From the NCBI RefSeq assembly GCF_003014555.1, contig NZ_PYGE01000006.1, positions 62,001 through 126,000 of the forward strand: a stretch of 64,000 nt of DNA, written 5' to 3'. This DNA comes from Haloactinopolyspora alba (GTDB taxonomy: Bacteria > Actinomycetota > Actinomycetes > Jiangellales > Jiangellaceae). The notes below the pieces were generated by a model, which saw only the letters and a program-made list of their open reading frames with translations, ran no database searches and was not told the DNA's origin. The translations under genes were made by a program, and so were the position numbers. Positions 27,931-36,450 of the stretch are shown here, in pieces (the stretch's first letter is position 1; each line of letters starts with the position of its first letter).

Positions 27931-30621
27931 TCAATGCGCGGCGTCTTGCCACGTTCGCCCGATTCCGGCTGAGACGTCCAACGGCACCCGCAGCGGGTAC
28001 GCGGCTCCCATCTCACGCCGGACCAGAGCCTCCAGATCGTCACGCTCACCCGGGGCGACCTCGAGGACCAGTTCGTCGTGCACCTGCAACAACAGCCGCG
28101 ACGCGCGCCGCTCTTCACGCAGGGCGCGGTCGACGCCGAGCATCGCGACCTTGATGATGTCGGCGGCCGAGCCCTGGATCGGCGCGTTCAGGGCCATCCG
28201 CTCGGCCATCTCTCGACGCTGGCGGTTGTCGCTGGTCAGATCCGGCAGGTAGCGACGGCGGCCCATGATGGTCTCGGTCCAGCCCTCCATACGGGCCCGC
28301 TCGACCACCGCGCTGAGGTAGTCGCGCACACCGCCGAAGGTCTCGAAGTACTCGTCCATCAGCTTCTGGGCCTCGGCCACCTCGATGCCCAGCTGTCGCG
28401 ACAGCCCGTACGACGACAGGCCGTAGGCCAGGCCGTAGTTCATCGCCTTGATCTTGGCGCGCATGGCCGGGGTGACCTCGTCGGCGCCCACCCCGAAGAC
28501 GCGGGACGCGGTGACCGCGTGGAAGTCCATGCCGGACGCGAACGCGTCGATCAGCGCCTCGTCCTCGGACAGGTGCGCCATGATGCGCATCTCGATCTGG
28601 CTGTAGTCGGCGGTCAGCAGCGACTCGTACCCGTCGCCGACGACGAACGCCTCGCGGATGCGCCGGCCCTCGTCGGTACGGATCGGGATGTTCTGCAGGT
28701 TGGGGTCGGTGGACGACAACCGTCCGGTGGCGGCCACGGTCTGCCCGAACGTGGTGTGGATGCGGCCGTCGTCCGCGACCGAGTTCAGCAGCCCCTCGAC
28801 CGTGACCCGCAGCTTGGACACGTCACGGTGGCGCAGCAACGCCTCGAGGAACGGGTGCTGAGTCTTGGCGTACAGGTCCGCGAGCGACTCGGCGTCGGTG
28901 GTGTAGCCGGTCTTGATGCGTTTGGTCTTCGGCATGGCGAGCTCGTCGAACAGCACCGTTTGCAGCTGCTTCGGCGAGCCCAGGTTGACGTCGCGCCGGC
29001 CGATGGCGTCGTAGGCGTCGTCCGCCGCCTGGGCGACGGCGTCGGCGAACGAGGACTCCAGCGAGCGCAGGTGGTCGGTGTCGACGGCGATGCCGATCTG
29101 CTCCATGGACGCGAGCACGCCGACCAGCGGCAGCTCGACCTCGTCGAACAGCCGCCGGCCGCCCTTGTTCGCCAGCTCACCGTCGAGTGAGTGGGCGAGG
29201 TCGAGCACGGCCCGGGCGCGGATGGTCTCGTCGCGGCCGAGCTGCTCTTCGTCGCCGCCGTCCAGGGAGAGCTGCACCGCGGCGTCAGCGGCCTGCGCGC
29301 GCAGTTCGCGGCCCAGGAAACGCAGCACCAGGTCGGCGAGGTCGTACGAGCGCTGCCCCGGCAACGCGAGGAACGCCACGAGCGCGGTGTCGGCCGCGAC
29401 ACCCCGCACGGTCCATCCACGCGCCAGCAGCGCATGCAGCTGTCCCTTGGCGTCGTGGAACACCTTCGGCCGTTCGGCGTCGGCGAGCCAGGCCGCCACG
29501 GCGGCGTCGTCGTCAGGGGTCAGCGACGCCGGCTCGAACCAGCCACCCTCACCGTCGTCGGAGGCCACGGCGACCTCGGTGACCTCACCGGTGCCGCGGC
29601 TCCAGCTGCCGCGGATGGAGACACCCACCCGGTGCCCGGCCGCGGCGTGCTCGGCCAGCCAACCGGCGACCTCGCCCGCGTCGAGCCGTACCGGATCGAT
29701 CTCGAACCCCTCGTCGGCCTCGGGCTCGGCGGACTCCAGCGTCTGGTACAGCCGGTCACGCAGGACGCGGAACTGCAACGCGTCGAACACCTGATGAACC
29801 TGCTCGCGGTCCCAGCTCTGCCGGGCGAGGTCGTCGACGCGGGTGTCGAGCGGGATGTCACGCACGAGCTCGGTGAGCTGGCGGTTGGTCAGCACCTGGC
29901 CGAGGTGCGCGCGCAGCGCGTCGCCCGCCTTGCCCTTGACTTCATCCACCCTGGCCACGAGGTCGTCCAGGGTGCCGAACTGCACCACCCACTTGGCCGC
30001 CGTCTTCTCGCCCACGCCCGCGATGTTCGGGAGATTGTCCGACGGGTCGCCGCGCAGCGCCGCGTAGTCGGGGTACTGCTCCGGCGACAGGCCGTAGCGC
30101 TCGTACACCGCCTCCGGAGTCATCCGGGTCAGATCGGACACGCCCCGCTTCGGGTACAGCACCGTCACCTGGTCGTTCACCAGCTGGAACGCGTCGCGGT
30201 CGCCGGTGCAGATCAACACGTCCAGGCCCTCGGCCTGCGCCTGCTCGGCGAGCGTGGCGATGACGTCGTCGGCCTCGTATCCGTCCTTCTCGAACACCGG
30301 GATGTGCAGCGCCTCGAGCACGTCCTTGATCAGCCCGACCTGGCCCTTGAACTCGTCGGGCGAGCTGGTGCGGTTGGCCTTGTAGTCCGGGAACTTCTCG
30401 CTGCGGAACGTGGCACGCGACACGTCGAAGGCCACCGCGACATGCGTGGGCTCCTCGTCGCGCAGCACGTTGATCAGCATCGACGTGAACCCGTACACGG
30501 CGTTCGTCGTCTGCCCCGTCGTCGTCGAGAAGTTCTCGACCGGCAGCGCGAAGAACGCCCGATAGGCCAGCGAATGACCGTCGAGCAGCAACAGGCGGGA
30601 TGGATGTGCAGGTTCGACCAC
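27931..30621 (-). CDS. polA: DNA polymerase I
   Basis: 896 residues. The 5'-3' exonuclease domain is N-terminal (LLLDGHSLAYRAFFALP, CTGDRDAFQL, LRGDPSDNLPNIAGVGEKTA). The middle 3'-5' exonuclease-like domain lacks an obvious catalytic DxE set, as usual in actinobacteria. Polymerase motifs are TADYSQIEMRIMAHLS, RAKIKAMNYGLAYGLSSYGL and VHDELVLEV. I take the GTG at 30621 (VVEPAHPSRLLLLDGHS) as start, as length then matches relatives. Divergent from a thioesterase gene. Confidence 0.97.
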   Translation of the reverse strand: MVEPAHPSRLLLLDGHSLAYRAFFALPVENFSTTTGQTTNAVYGFTSMLINVLRDEEPTHVAVAFDVSRATFRSEKFPDYKANRTSSPDEFKGQVGLIKDVLEALHIPVFEKDGYEADDVIATLAEQAQAEGLDVLICTGDRDAFQLVNDQVTVLYPKRGVSDLTRMTPEAVYERYGLSPEQYPDYAALRGDPSDNLPNIAGVGEKTAAKWVVQFGTLDDLVARVDEVKGKAGDALRAHLGQVLTNRQLTELVRDIPLDTRVDDLARQSWDREQVHQVFDALQFRVLRDRLYQTLESAEPEADEGFEIDPVRLDAGEVAGWLAEHAAAGHRVGVSIRGSWSRGTGEVTEVAVASDDGEGGWFEPASLTPDDDAAVAAWLADAERPKVFHDAKGQLHALLARGWTVRGVAADTALVAFLALPGQRSYDLADLVLRFLGRELRAQAADAAVQLSLDGGDEEQLGRDETIRARAVLDLAHSLDGELANKGGRRLFDEVELPLVGVLASMEQIGIAVDTDHLRSLESSFADAVAQAADDAYDAIGRRDVNLGSPKQLQTVLFDELAMPKTKRIKTGYTTDAESLADLYAKTQHPFLEALLRHRDVSKLRVTVEGLLNSVADDGRIHTTFGQTVAATGRLSSTDPNLQNIPIRTDEGRRIREAFVVGDGYESLLTADYSQIEMRIMAHLSEDEALIDAFASGMDFHAVTASRVFGVGADEVTPAMRAKIKAMNYGLAYGLSSYGLSRQLGIEVAEAQKLMDEYFETFGGVRDYLSAVVERARMEGWTETIMGRRRYLPDLTSDNRQRREMAERMALNAPIQGSAADIIKVAMLGVDRALREERRASRLLLQVHDELVLEVAPGERDDLEALVRREMGAAYPLRVPLDVSAGIGRTWQDAAH

Positions 30622-30698
30622 GCCGCAAACCCTAGTAGGCCGCACCGACAATGTGACCCGGCCGGCGCGATCCGGCGGTACCGGTATCGTCGGCGACC

Positions 30699-31190
30699 AT
30701 GACCACACGCCCACGGCCCGCCCCCGACCAGGGCGACGGCGGCGACGGCATCGACTTCGACGACCAGCCGTCGGTCCTGGCCAACCTGCCGAAGGCTCCG
30801 CTCGACGACGTCCTCGGCATCGAGTATCTGCACGCGCGGCCGGACCGCGTCGTCGCGCGCATGCCGGTCGCCGGCAACACCCAGCCGGTCGGGCTGCTAC
30901 ACGGTGGCGCCTCGTGTGTGCTCGCCGAGAGCGTCGGGTCCGTCGCGGCCGGGCTGCACGCACTTCCGGACCGGTTCCCCGTCGGCGTCGACATCAACGC
31001 CACTCACCACCGGGGAGTCCGGACCGGCCACGTCACCGCCGTGGCGACGCCGGCGCACCAGGGACGCGGCTCGGCCAGCTACGAGATCGTCATCACCGAC
31101 GACGACGGCCACCGGGTCTGCACCGCACGGCTCACCTGCGTGCTGCGGTCCGCGCCGCAGGAGCCGCCGGCCACCGCCGACGAGCGCTGA
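30699..31190 (+). CDS. Hotdog-fold (PaaI-like) thioesterase
   Basis: 163 residues of the 4-hydroxybenzoyl-CoA thioesterase/PaaI superfamily. The diagnostic GLLHGGASCVLAESVGS helix is present, followed by VGVDINATHHRGVRTGHVTA and RGSASYEIVITDDDGHRVCTARLTC. It is predicted to hydrolyse acyl- or aryl-CoA thioesters; the substrate is open. The ATG start lies in the divergent strip with polA. A DUF554 gene follows within 14 bp. Confidence 0.88.
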   Translation: MTTRPRPAPDQGDGGDGIDFDDQPSVLANLPKAPLDDVLGIEYLHARPDRVVARMPVAGNTQPVGLLHGGASCVLAESVGSVAAGLHALPDRFPVGVDINATHHRGVRTGHVTAVATPAHQGRGSASYEIVITDDDGHRVCTARLTCVLRSAPQEPPATADER

Positions 31191-31203
31191 CCGGAACGCC
31201 ACC

Positions 31204-31941
31204 GTGTTCCGTGGGTTCGGAACGGTCCTGAACGTCGTGACCGTCCTCGCCGGCTCCGGCATCGGCGTCCTGGTCGGCCACCGGCTCCCTCAGCGCACCC
31301 GTGACGTCGTCACCGACGCCCTCGGCCTGGTCACGCTGCTGATCGCCGCGGTGTCCGCGGCAGCGGTCCTGGCCGCCGCGGTCGGCGAGTCCGCGACCGT
31401 CCTCGTCGTTCTGGGCGCCCTGCTGATCGGGGGCATTGCCGGGTCGCTGCTGCGGATCGAGTCACGGCTGGAGGAGTTCGGCGGGGTCCTGCAGCACCGG
31501 CTCGCACGCGACGGGGACGGCGAGGCGCGCCGCCGGTTCATCGAGGGGTTCCTCACCGCGTCCCTGGTCTTCTGTGTGGGCCCGCTGACGATCCTGGGCT
31601 CGCTGTCCGACGGCATGGGCACCGGTTACGAGCAGCTCGCCCTCAAGGCCACCATGGACGGCTTCGCCTCCGTGGCGTTCGCCGCGTCCCTCGGCTGGGG
31701 CGTCATGGCCTCCGCGCTGGCCGTGGGCGTCGTCCAGGGTCTGCTCACGTTGCTGGGCGTCCTGGCCGGCGACGTGTTCGGCGACGCCGCGATCGCGGCG
31801 CTGACCGCGACCGGCGGACTGCTCCTGGTGGGCGTGGCGCTGCGGCTGCTGCGGATGAAACCGCTCCCGGTCGGCGACCTGCTGCCCGCGCTGGTGGTCG
31901 CGCCACTGCTCGTCGTCATCGTCACCGCCTTCAGAACGTGA
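31204..31941 (+). CDS. DUF554 membrane protein
   Basis: 245 residues with about seven membrane segments. The start GTG at 31204 (VFRGFGTVLNVVTVLAGSGIG) gives the usual DUF554 opening. Further family features are FIEGFLTASLVFCVGPLTILGSLSDG and ASVAFAASLGWGVMASAL. DUF554 proteins (YdfK/YqgA type) are of unknown function, perhaps transporters. Only 13 bp separate it from the thioesterase gene, so the two are likely co-transcribed. A palindromic repeat begins 12 bp after the stop. Confidence 0.85.
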   Translation: MFRGFGTVLNVVTVLAGSGIGVLVGHRLPQRTRDVVTDALGLVTLLIAAVSAAAVLAAAVGESATVLVVLGALLIGGIAGSLLRIESRLEEFGGVLQHRLARDGDGEARRRFIEGFLTASLVFCVGPLTILGSLSDGMGTGYEQLALKATMDGFASVAFAASLGWGVMASALAVGVVQGLLTLLGVLAGDVFGDAAIAALTATGGLLLVGVALRLLRMKPLPVGDLLPALVVAPLLVVIVTAFRT

Positions 31942-31953
31942 CGGCGCCTGCGG

Positions 31954-32033
31954 AATGATCACGTTCACCATGGAATTCGATGCGTCACCACCCGTACAGG
32001 CCTCGTGACGCGTGCACAGTCCTGGTGACGCCA
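31954..32033 (+). repeat. Gene-end palindromic repeat, copy A
   Basis: About 80 bp beginning AATGATCACGTTCACCATGG and containing GCGTCAC (31982-31988) paired with GTGACGC (32005-32011), plus a further downstream TGGTGACGC that can pair with GCGTCACCA instead. It matches copy B at about nine positions in ten, and is also close to copy C in inverted orientation. It starts 12 bp after the DUF554 stop. Confidence 0.8.
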
Positions 32034-32156
32034 GCCACCGATGCCACACCGCCGGTCACCACCCGGTACCAATCCGGACACATCGCGCGCCGAACGACGA
32101 CGCGCCGACGTCGTCGGGTTAGGCTCCCGCACCACCACCGTTCCGGAGGAGATCCA

Positions 32157-32300
32157 GTGCCCAGACGCGACCGCAGCACGGCACCGCCGTCCATGGCCGG
32201 ACCGGACGTCTCGTGCACCCGTCCAGCGCTGCTGTGCACTCACCGCGCCCGGTGGGTGATACTCGGGAGCGGAAGGGGGACGAGTCTCCATGGCAGCTGA
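32157..32300 (+). CDS. Possible 47-residue leader peptide before livG
   Basis: A GTG at 32157 sits 6 bp after a strong GGAGGAG. A TAGGCT -10-like hexamer at 32120-32125 lies upstream. The 47-codon frame ends TGA at 32300, overlapping the livG start (ATG 32290) by 11 bp. The peptide contains RPALLC and, later, RWVILG, encoded with GTG-ATA-CTC. ATA is very rare in this genome. A branched-chain run in front of a branched-chain transporter resembles an attenuator leader, but no homolog is known to me. It may instead simply be a translational coupler. Confidence 0.35.
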   Translation: MPRRDRSTAPPSMAGPDVSCTRPALLCTHRARWVILGSGRGTSLHGS

Positions 32301-33312
32301 CACGCGATCCGTCCCGGCGTCCGGGGCGAGACCGGACGTCTTCGGGGACGTGCCGCGGCGCCCGGGCGCTCCCAAGGCGGACGCCATTCTGGTCGCCGAC
32401 CACGTGACCCGCCGCTTCGGCGGTCTCACCGCCGTCGACGTCGACCACCTCGAGGTCCAGCGTGGCGCGATCACCGCACTCATCGGCCCGAACGGTGCCG
32501 GCAAGACCACCCTGTTCAACCTGCTCACCGGATTCGACCGCGCCGACCACGGCACCTGGACGTTCCAGGGCAGGCGCATCTCCGGCCTACCCGCCTACCG
32601 CGTCGCCCGCTCCGGCATGGTCCGCACGTTCCAGCTCACCCGGACGCTCCCCCGGCTGAGCGTGCTCGACAACATGCGTCTCGGCGCCGGGCAGCAACGG
32701 GGCGAGAACGCCTGGCGTGCCCTCGTTCCCGGCATCTGGCGCTCCCAGGAGAACGAGGTCACCGAGCGGGCCGAGCAGTTGCTACGGCGGTTCAACCTGG
32801 ACCGCCTGCGCGACGATCTCGCCGGCACGTTGTCAGGCGGGCAGCGTAAGCTCCTCGAACTGGCGCGGTCGCTGATGGCCGAGCCGACGATGGTCATGCT
32901 CGACGAGCCGATGGCCGGCGTGAACCCCGCGCTCACCCAGTCCCTGCTCGAGCACGTCAAGCAGCTCCGTGACGAAGGGCTGACGGTGCTGTTCGTCGAG
33001 CACGACATGGACATGGTGCGTGACGTGTCCGACTGGGCGGTCGTCATGGCAGAGGGGCACCTCGTCGCCGAGGGACCACCGGCGGACGTCATGGCCGACC
33101 CGGCCGTCATCGACGCCTACCTCGGCGGACACCACGACGCCCCGCGCACCGAGGCCGACGAGCAGGCCCAGCTCGCCGAGGCCGAGAGCGAGATCGAGAC
33201 GGAGCTGTCCGGGCCGGCCCACGACGACGAGGCCGACCGGGACCACGAGGCTGAAGGAGCCGACGACGGGGCAGCCGTCACCACCGACCACGACGAGGAG
33301 GGCACGCGATGA
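32290..33312 (+). CDS. livG: Branched-chain amino-acid type ABC transporter ATP-binding protein LivG
   Basis: 340 residues. Walker A GPNGAGKTT, signature LSGGQRK, Walker B TMVMLDEPMAG and the H-loop FVEHDMDMV are all intact. The LivG-specific loop GMVRTFQLTRTLPRLSVLDN is present. The C-terminal 70 residues are strongly acidic (EAESEIETELSGPAHDDEAD), an extension beyond the usual length of about 255. The gene overlaps livF by 4 bp (ATGA). Substrate class is inferred; related systems also carry amides, urea or aromatic compounds. Confidence 0.93.
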   Translation: MAADTRSVPASGARPDVFGDVPRRPGAPKADAILVADHVTRRFGGLTAVDVDHLEVQRGAITALIGPNGAGKTTLFNLLTGFDRADHGTWTFQGRRISGLPAYRVARSGMVRTFQLTRTLPRLSVLDNMRLGAGQQRGENAWRALVPGIWRSQENEVTERAEQLLRRFNLDRLRDDLAGTLSGGQRKLLELARSLMAEPTMVMLDEPMAGVNPALTQSLLEHVKQLRDEGLTVLFVEHDMDMVRDVSDWAVVMAEGHLVAEGPPADVMADPAVIDAYLGGHHDAPRTEADEQAQLAEAESEIETELSGPAHDDEADRDHEAEGADDGAAVTTDHDEEGTR

Positions 33313-34085
33313 CGGCGCCCGACACCGGAACCCGCGACCGCACGGACCATCTGGCCGGCGCCGAGGACGCCCTGGTGCGGGTGGACGAACTCGTCGCCGG
33401 CTACGTCCCCGGGGTGAACATCCTCGACGGCTGCGACGTCTACATCCGCGACGGTGAGCTCGTCGGCATCATCGGCCCGAACGGCGCCGGCAAGTCCACC
33501 CTGCTCAAGGCACTGTTCGGACTCATCAAGGTGACGTCGGGCACCGTGACCCTGCGCGGCGAGGACATCACCGGGAACAAGCCGAACGACCTCGTCTCCC
33601 GTGGCATCGGCTTCGTCCCGCAGACGAACAACGTCTTCCCGTCGCTGACCATCACCGAGAACCTGCAGATGGGCGCGTTCCAGGCGGCGGGAACCTTCGA
33701 CGAGCGCTTCGAGTTCGTCACGTCACTCTTCCCCGCGCTGGCCGATCGCAGGCAGCAGCGCGCCGGGTCGTTGTCCGGCGGCGAACGGCAGATGGTCGCG
33801 ATGGCCCGCGCACTGATGATGCAGCCGTCCGTCCTGCTGCTCGACGAGCCGTCGGCCGGACTGTCTCCGGCCATGCAGGACGAGGTGTTCATCCGGGCGC
33901 GGCAGATCAACGGCGCCGGCGTCTCGGTCGTCATGGTCGAGCAGAACGCCCGGCGGTGCCTGCAGATCTGCGATCGCGGCTATGTTCTGGACCAGGGGCG
34001 CAACGCCTACACCGGGACCGGCTCGGCGTTGCTGAACGATCCGAAGATCATCGAGTTGTACCTGGGCACGCTCGCCCGGGCCTGA
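33309..34085 (+). CDS. livF: Branched-chain amino-acid type ABC transporter ATP-binding protein LivF
   Basis: 258 residues: Walker A GPNGAGKST, Q-loop region IGFVPQTNNVFPSLTITENL, signature LSGGERQ, Walker B VLLLDEPSAGLSP and MVEQNARRCL. It is the second ATPase of the heteromeric LivFG pair. The start overlaps the livG stop. A hairpin at 34113-34138 follows, so livK probably has its own promoter. Confidence 0.94.
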   Translation: MTAPDTGTRDRTDHLAGAEDALVRVDELVAGYVPGVNILDGCDVYIRDGELVGIIGPNGAGKSTLLKALFGLIKVTSGTVTLRGEDITGNKPNDLVSRGIGFVPQTNNVFPSLTITENLQMGAFQAAGTFDERFEFVTSLFPALADRRQQRAGSLSGGERQMVAMARALMMQPSVLLLDEPSAGLSPAMQDEVFIRARQINGAGVSVVMVEQNARRCLQICDRGYVLDQGRNAYTGTGSALLNDPKIIELYLGTLARA

Positions 34086-34112
34086 TCCGGCGCCACCCTG
34101 GGGTCACCGGCC

Positions 34113-34138
34113 GACCTTGCGATCGACACCGCAAGGTC
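34113..34138 (+). terminator. Hairpin after livF
   Basis: GACCTTGCG (34113-34121) pairs with CGCAAGGTC (34130-34138) across an 8-nt loop, 28 bp after the livF stop. There is no U-tract. It may attenuate read-through into livK. Confidence 0.5.
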
Positions 34139-34162
34139 ACTCCACGATCACATCTGTGCGTC

Positions 34163-34188
34163 ACATACGCCTCACCCGTGGCGTATGT
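34163..34188 (+). promoter_or_regulatory. Inverted repeat upstream of livK (candidate operator)
   Basis: ACATACGCC (34163-34171) and GGCGTATGT (34180-34188) are exact complements separated by 8 bp. The repeat lies 134 bp before the livK start and 24 bp after the livF hairpin. The dyad spacing of about 17 bp centre to centre suits a dimeric repressor or activator. Its regulator is unknown. Confidence 0.45.
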
Positions 34189-34321
34189 CACGTCTGGGTT
34201 GTACTTTTCCTGCGTGCTGGGTCTTCCAGCCATCCGCTGGGGGTTCTGCGTGCGGCTCGCGAACCGTGCCGAACGCACCACTCGCGGCAGTTCACGGTCA
34301 GACGCGAACGAGGAGACAGCG

Positions 34322-35647
34322 ATGCGCCGACCCTTGTTATGGCGTGGGGTAGCCCTCGCCGGTGCCGCGGCACTCACCCTTGGTGCGTGCGGCGACGACG
34401 GTGGCGGGAGCGACGGCACTGCCGAACCCACAGAGGACCAGACCCAGGACACCGGGCAGACCGACGAGCCGCAGGCCGACGTCGACGTCGAGCGGCCCGG
34501 ACGCGACGAAGTGCTGGACCTGGGATACGTACTCCCCGAATCCGGCCCGTTGGCCTTCCTGGGCGCGCCGATGATCACCGGCGCCAACATGGCGCTCGAG
34601 GACATCAACGCCGCCGGCGGCGTGCTCGGCAGCGACGTGACCTTGACGACCGGTGACGAAGCAGGCGACGCCGCACTGGCGCAGCAGGCCGCCGCACGGC
34701 TGATCAACAGCGGTGTCGACGGCGTACTCGGTGCCGCGGCATCGGGGATGTCCCAGGAGATCATCCAGCTGCTGTACGACAACCAGATCGTGCAGTGCTC
34801 GCCGGCCAACACGTCGCCGTCGTTCTCCGAACAGGAGAACAACGGCTTCTACCACCGGACCGTTCCTCCGGACGCCGCGGTCGCGCCCATCATCGCCGAC
34901 ACGGTGGTCGCCGATGGCGCGCAGAACGTCGCCGTCGTCGCACGTGCCGACGACTACGGTGTGGCCCTCGCCGACCTGGTCGAGACGAACGTGCAGAACC
35001 TCGGCGGATCGGTGGCGACACGCGTGGACTACGACCCGAACACGTCGGACTTCTCCGCGGAGGTCTCGCAGATCACCGGGGCGAACCCGGACGCCGTCGT
35101 CATCATCGGCTTCGGCGAGGCTGCGACCCTGATCCGCCAGCTGATCGAGGCGGGAGTGCCGGCGAACGCCATCTACGGCAGCGACGGCCTGTTCGGCCCG
35201 ACCCTCACCCAGGACGTGAACCCGGACGATCCGGGCTTCATCTCCGGGATGAAGGTCATCGGCGCTTCGGGTGGCGAAGAGTTCAACAACCGGCTCAACG
35301 AGCGGCTGCCCGACAACGAGAAGGGCAACCTGATCTACGGTGGGCAGGCTTACGACTGCATGATCATCATGGCGCTGGGAGCCATCGCCGCCGACTCGAC
35401 GGACCCGGTCGACTTCAACGAGACGGTCAACGCCGTCACGAAGGACGGCACCGAGTGCAGCACCTTCGCCAACTGCAGTGAGCTGCTCGCCTCCGGCGAG
35501 GACATCGACTACCAGGGCGTCAGCGGTCCGCTGAACATCCAGGGCACCGACCCGGCCGTCGGGCGCTACGCCATCGCCCAGTTCCAGGACGACGGTTCGC
35601 TCGAGGTCGTCGGCTCCCAGGACGTCGACCTCACCCAACTCGGCTGA
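34322..35647 (+). CDS. livK: Branched-chain amino-acid type ABC transporter substrate-binding lipoprotein
   Basis: 441 residues. The ATG at 34322 follows GAGGAGACAGCG. Signal peptide with lipobox LTLGAC, then an acidic Thr/Gln-rich linker, then a Peripla_BP_6 domain (LGYVLPESGPLAFLGAPMITG, LEDINAAGGVLGSDVTLTTGD, GVLGAAASGMSQEI). It captures ligand outside the membrane for the LivHM/FG channel. A strong terminator follows at 35693-35738. Confidence 0.93.
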   Translation: MRRPLLWRGVALAGAAALTLGACGDDGGGSDGTAEPTEDQTQDTGQTDEPQADVDVERPGRDEVLDLGYVLPESGPLAFLGAPMITGANMALEDINAAGGVLGSDVTLTTGDEAGDAALAQQAAARLINSGVDGVLGAAASGMSQEIIQLLYDNQIVQCSPANTSPSFSEQENNGFYHRTVPPDAAVAPIIADTVVADGAQNVAVVARADDYGVALADLVETNVQNLGGSVATRVDYDPNTSDFSAEVSQITGANPDAVVIIGFGEAATLIRQLIEAGVPANAIYGSDGLFGPTLTQDVNPDDPGFISGMKVIGASGGEEFNNRLNERLPDNEKGNLIYGGQAYDCMIIMALGAIAADSTDPVDFNETVNAVTKDGTECSTFANCSELLASGEDIDYQGVSGPLNIQGTDPAVGRYAIAQFQDDGSLEVVGSQDVDLTQLG

Positions 35648-35692
35648 CGAGCGCGAGCGACGTGGTCGCATCCGAGCGACCGTAGACGCACT

Positions 35693-35738
35693 GTGACGGC
35701 CCGGTACCCGTTCCACCGACGGGCTACCGGGCCGTCAC
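35693..35738 (+). terminator. Strong hairpin terminator after livK
   Basis: GTGACGGCCCGGTA (35693-35706) pairs perfectly with TACCGGGCCGTCAC (35725-35738), a 14-bp GC-rich stem. It ends the livG-livF-livK arm. Palindromic repeat copy B begins 19 bp downstream. Confidence 0.8.
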
Positions 35739-35756
35739 TCGTCTCTGCCGGGGGTA

Positions 35757-35836
35757 AAATGATCACGTTCAGCATGGAATTCCATGCGTCACCACCCCTA
35801 CAGGCCTGGTGACGCGTACGAACGCCTGGTGATGCA
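35757..35836 (+). repeat. Gene-end palindromic repeat, copy B
   Basis: AATGATCACGTTCAGCATGG begins the element; the hairpin GCGTCAC/GTGACGC and the trailing TGGTGATGC follow, as in copy A. It points toward the phosphatase gene and faces copy C at its other side in inverted orientation. Confidence 0.8.
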
Positions 35837-35911
35837 GCCGATCAGCCCCAGCCCGCAGCGGCGTGTCCGACGGACACTGGGGTGCGACGGACGGACACCG
35901 GGGCGCCACCG

Positions 35912-36370
35912 TCATCCGAAGCGAGCGACGTAACGCCGTTGCCAAGGGGCCTCGACAGCGCGCCGCGAGTAGTGTTCGCGCACGTATCCGACCGCCCGGT
36001 CCGCTGGAACGCCGTCCAGGACGGCCAGGCAGGCCAGGGCGGTACCGGTGCGACCGACCCCGCCGTTGCATCCGACCTCGACCCGCTCGGTTCCCGAACG
36101 CGCCCACGCCTCACCTAGCGCGTCCGCCGTTGCCGCGCGATCCCGCGGCAACCAGAAGTCCGGCCAGCGCAGCCAGCGAGCCTCCCACGGGAACTCCGGC
36201 GGCTCCCGACCGAGCAGGTACAGCGCGAACGTCGGCTCCGTTCCGCCCGGAAACCCTTGCCGCAACGCGCGACCGCGTACGAGCCGTCCCGACGGCAGCC
36301 GCATCACGCCGGGGTCGGCCGGATCCCAGAGTCCGGAGTGTCCCGCCGGGCCGTCACCACCCCTGTGCAT
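35912..36370 (-). CDS. Protein-tyrosine/dual-specificity phosphatase-like protein
   Basis: 152 residues with the phosphatase P-loop VEVGCNGGVGRTGTALACLA, the C-x5-R-T signature. Other family features are the upstream WLRWPDFWLPRDRAA and the C-terminal AVEAPWQRRYVARFG. This small group occurs in actinobacteria, often near phosphotransferases. The start ATG at 36370 lies inside repeat copy C, and the first 15 residues look poorly conserved; an in-frame GTG at 36307 and ATG at 36304 are alternatives. The gene is bounded by copies B and C of the palindromic repeat in opposite orientation. Confidence 0.75.
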   Translation of the reverse strand: MHRGGDGPAGHSGLWDPADPGVMRLPSGRLVRGRALRQGFPGGTEPTFALYLLGREPPEFPWEARWLRWPDFWLPRDRAATADALGEAWARSGTERVEVGCNGGVGRTGTALACLAVLDGVPADRAVGYVREHYSRRAVEAPWQRRYVARFG

Positions 36371-36430
36371 GCATCACGAGGCCTGTACGAGTAGTGACGC
36401 AGAGAATTCCATGGTGAACCTGGTCATTCT
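36352..36430 (-). repeat. Gene-end palindromic repeat, copy C (inverted)
   Basis: Read on the minus strand it begins AATGACCAGGTTCACCATGG, continues GCGTCACTACTCGTACAGG, and then GTGATGC and GGTGACGG, matching copies A and B throughout. It starts 20 bp after the livM stop, and its far end contains the start codon of the phosphatase gene. Confidence 0.8.
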
Positions 36431-36450
36431 CGGCTCCGACGAGCCAAAGG

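Noticed and set aside
35757-36430. Composite transposon
   Set aside because: No transposase and no obvious target duplication beside the inverted copies; kept only as a repeat-bounded cassette finding.
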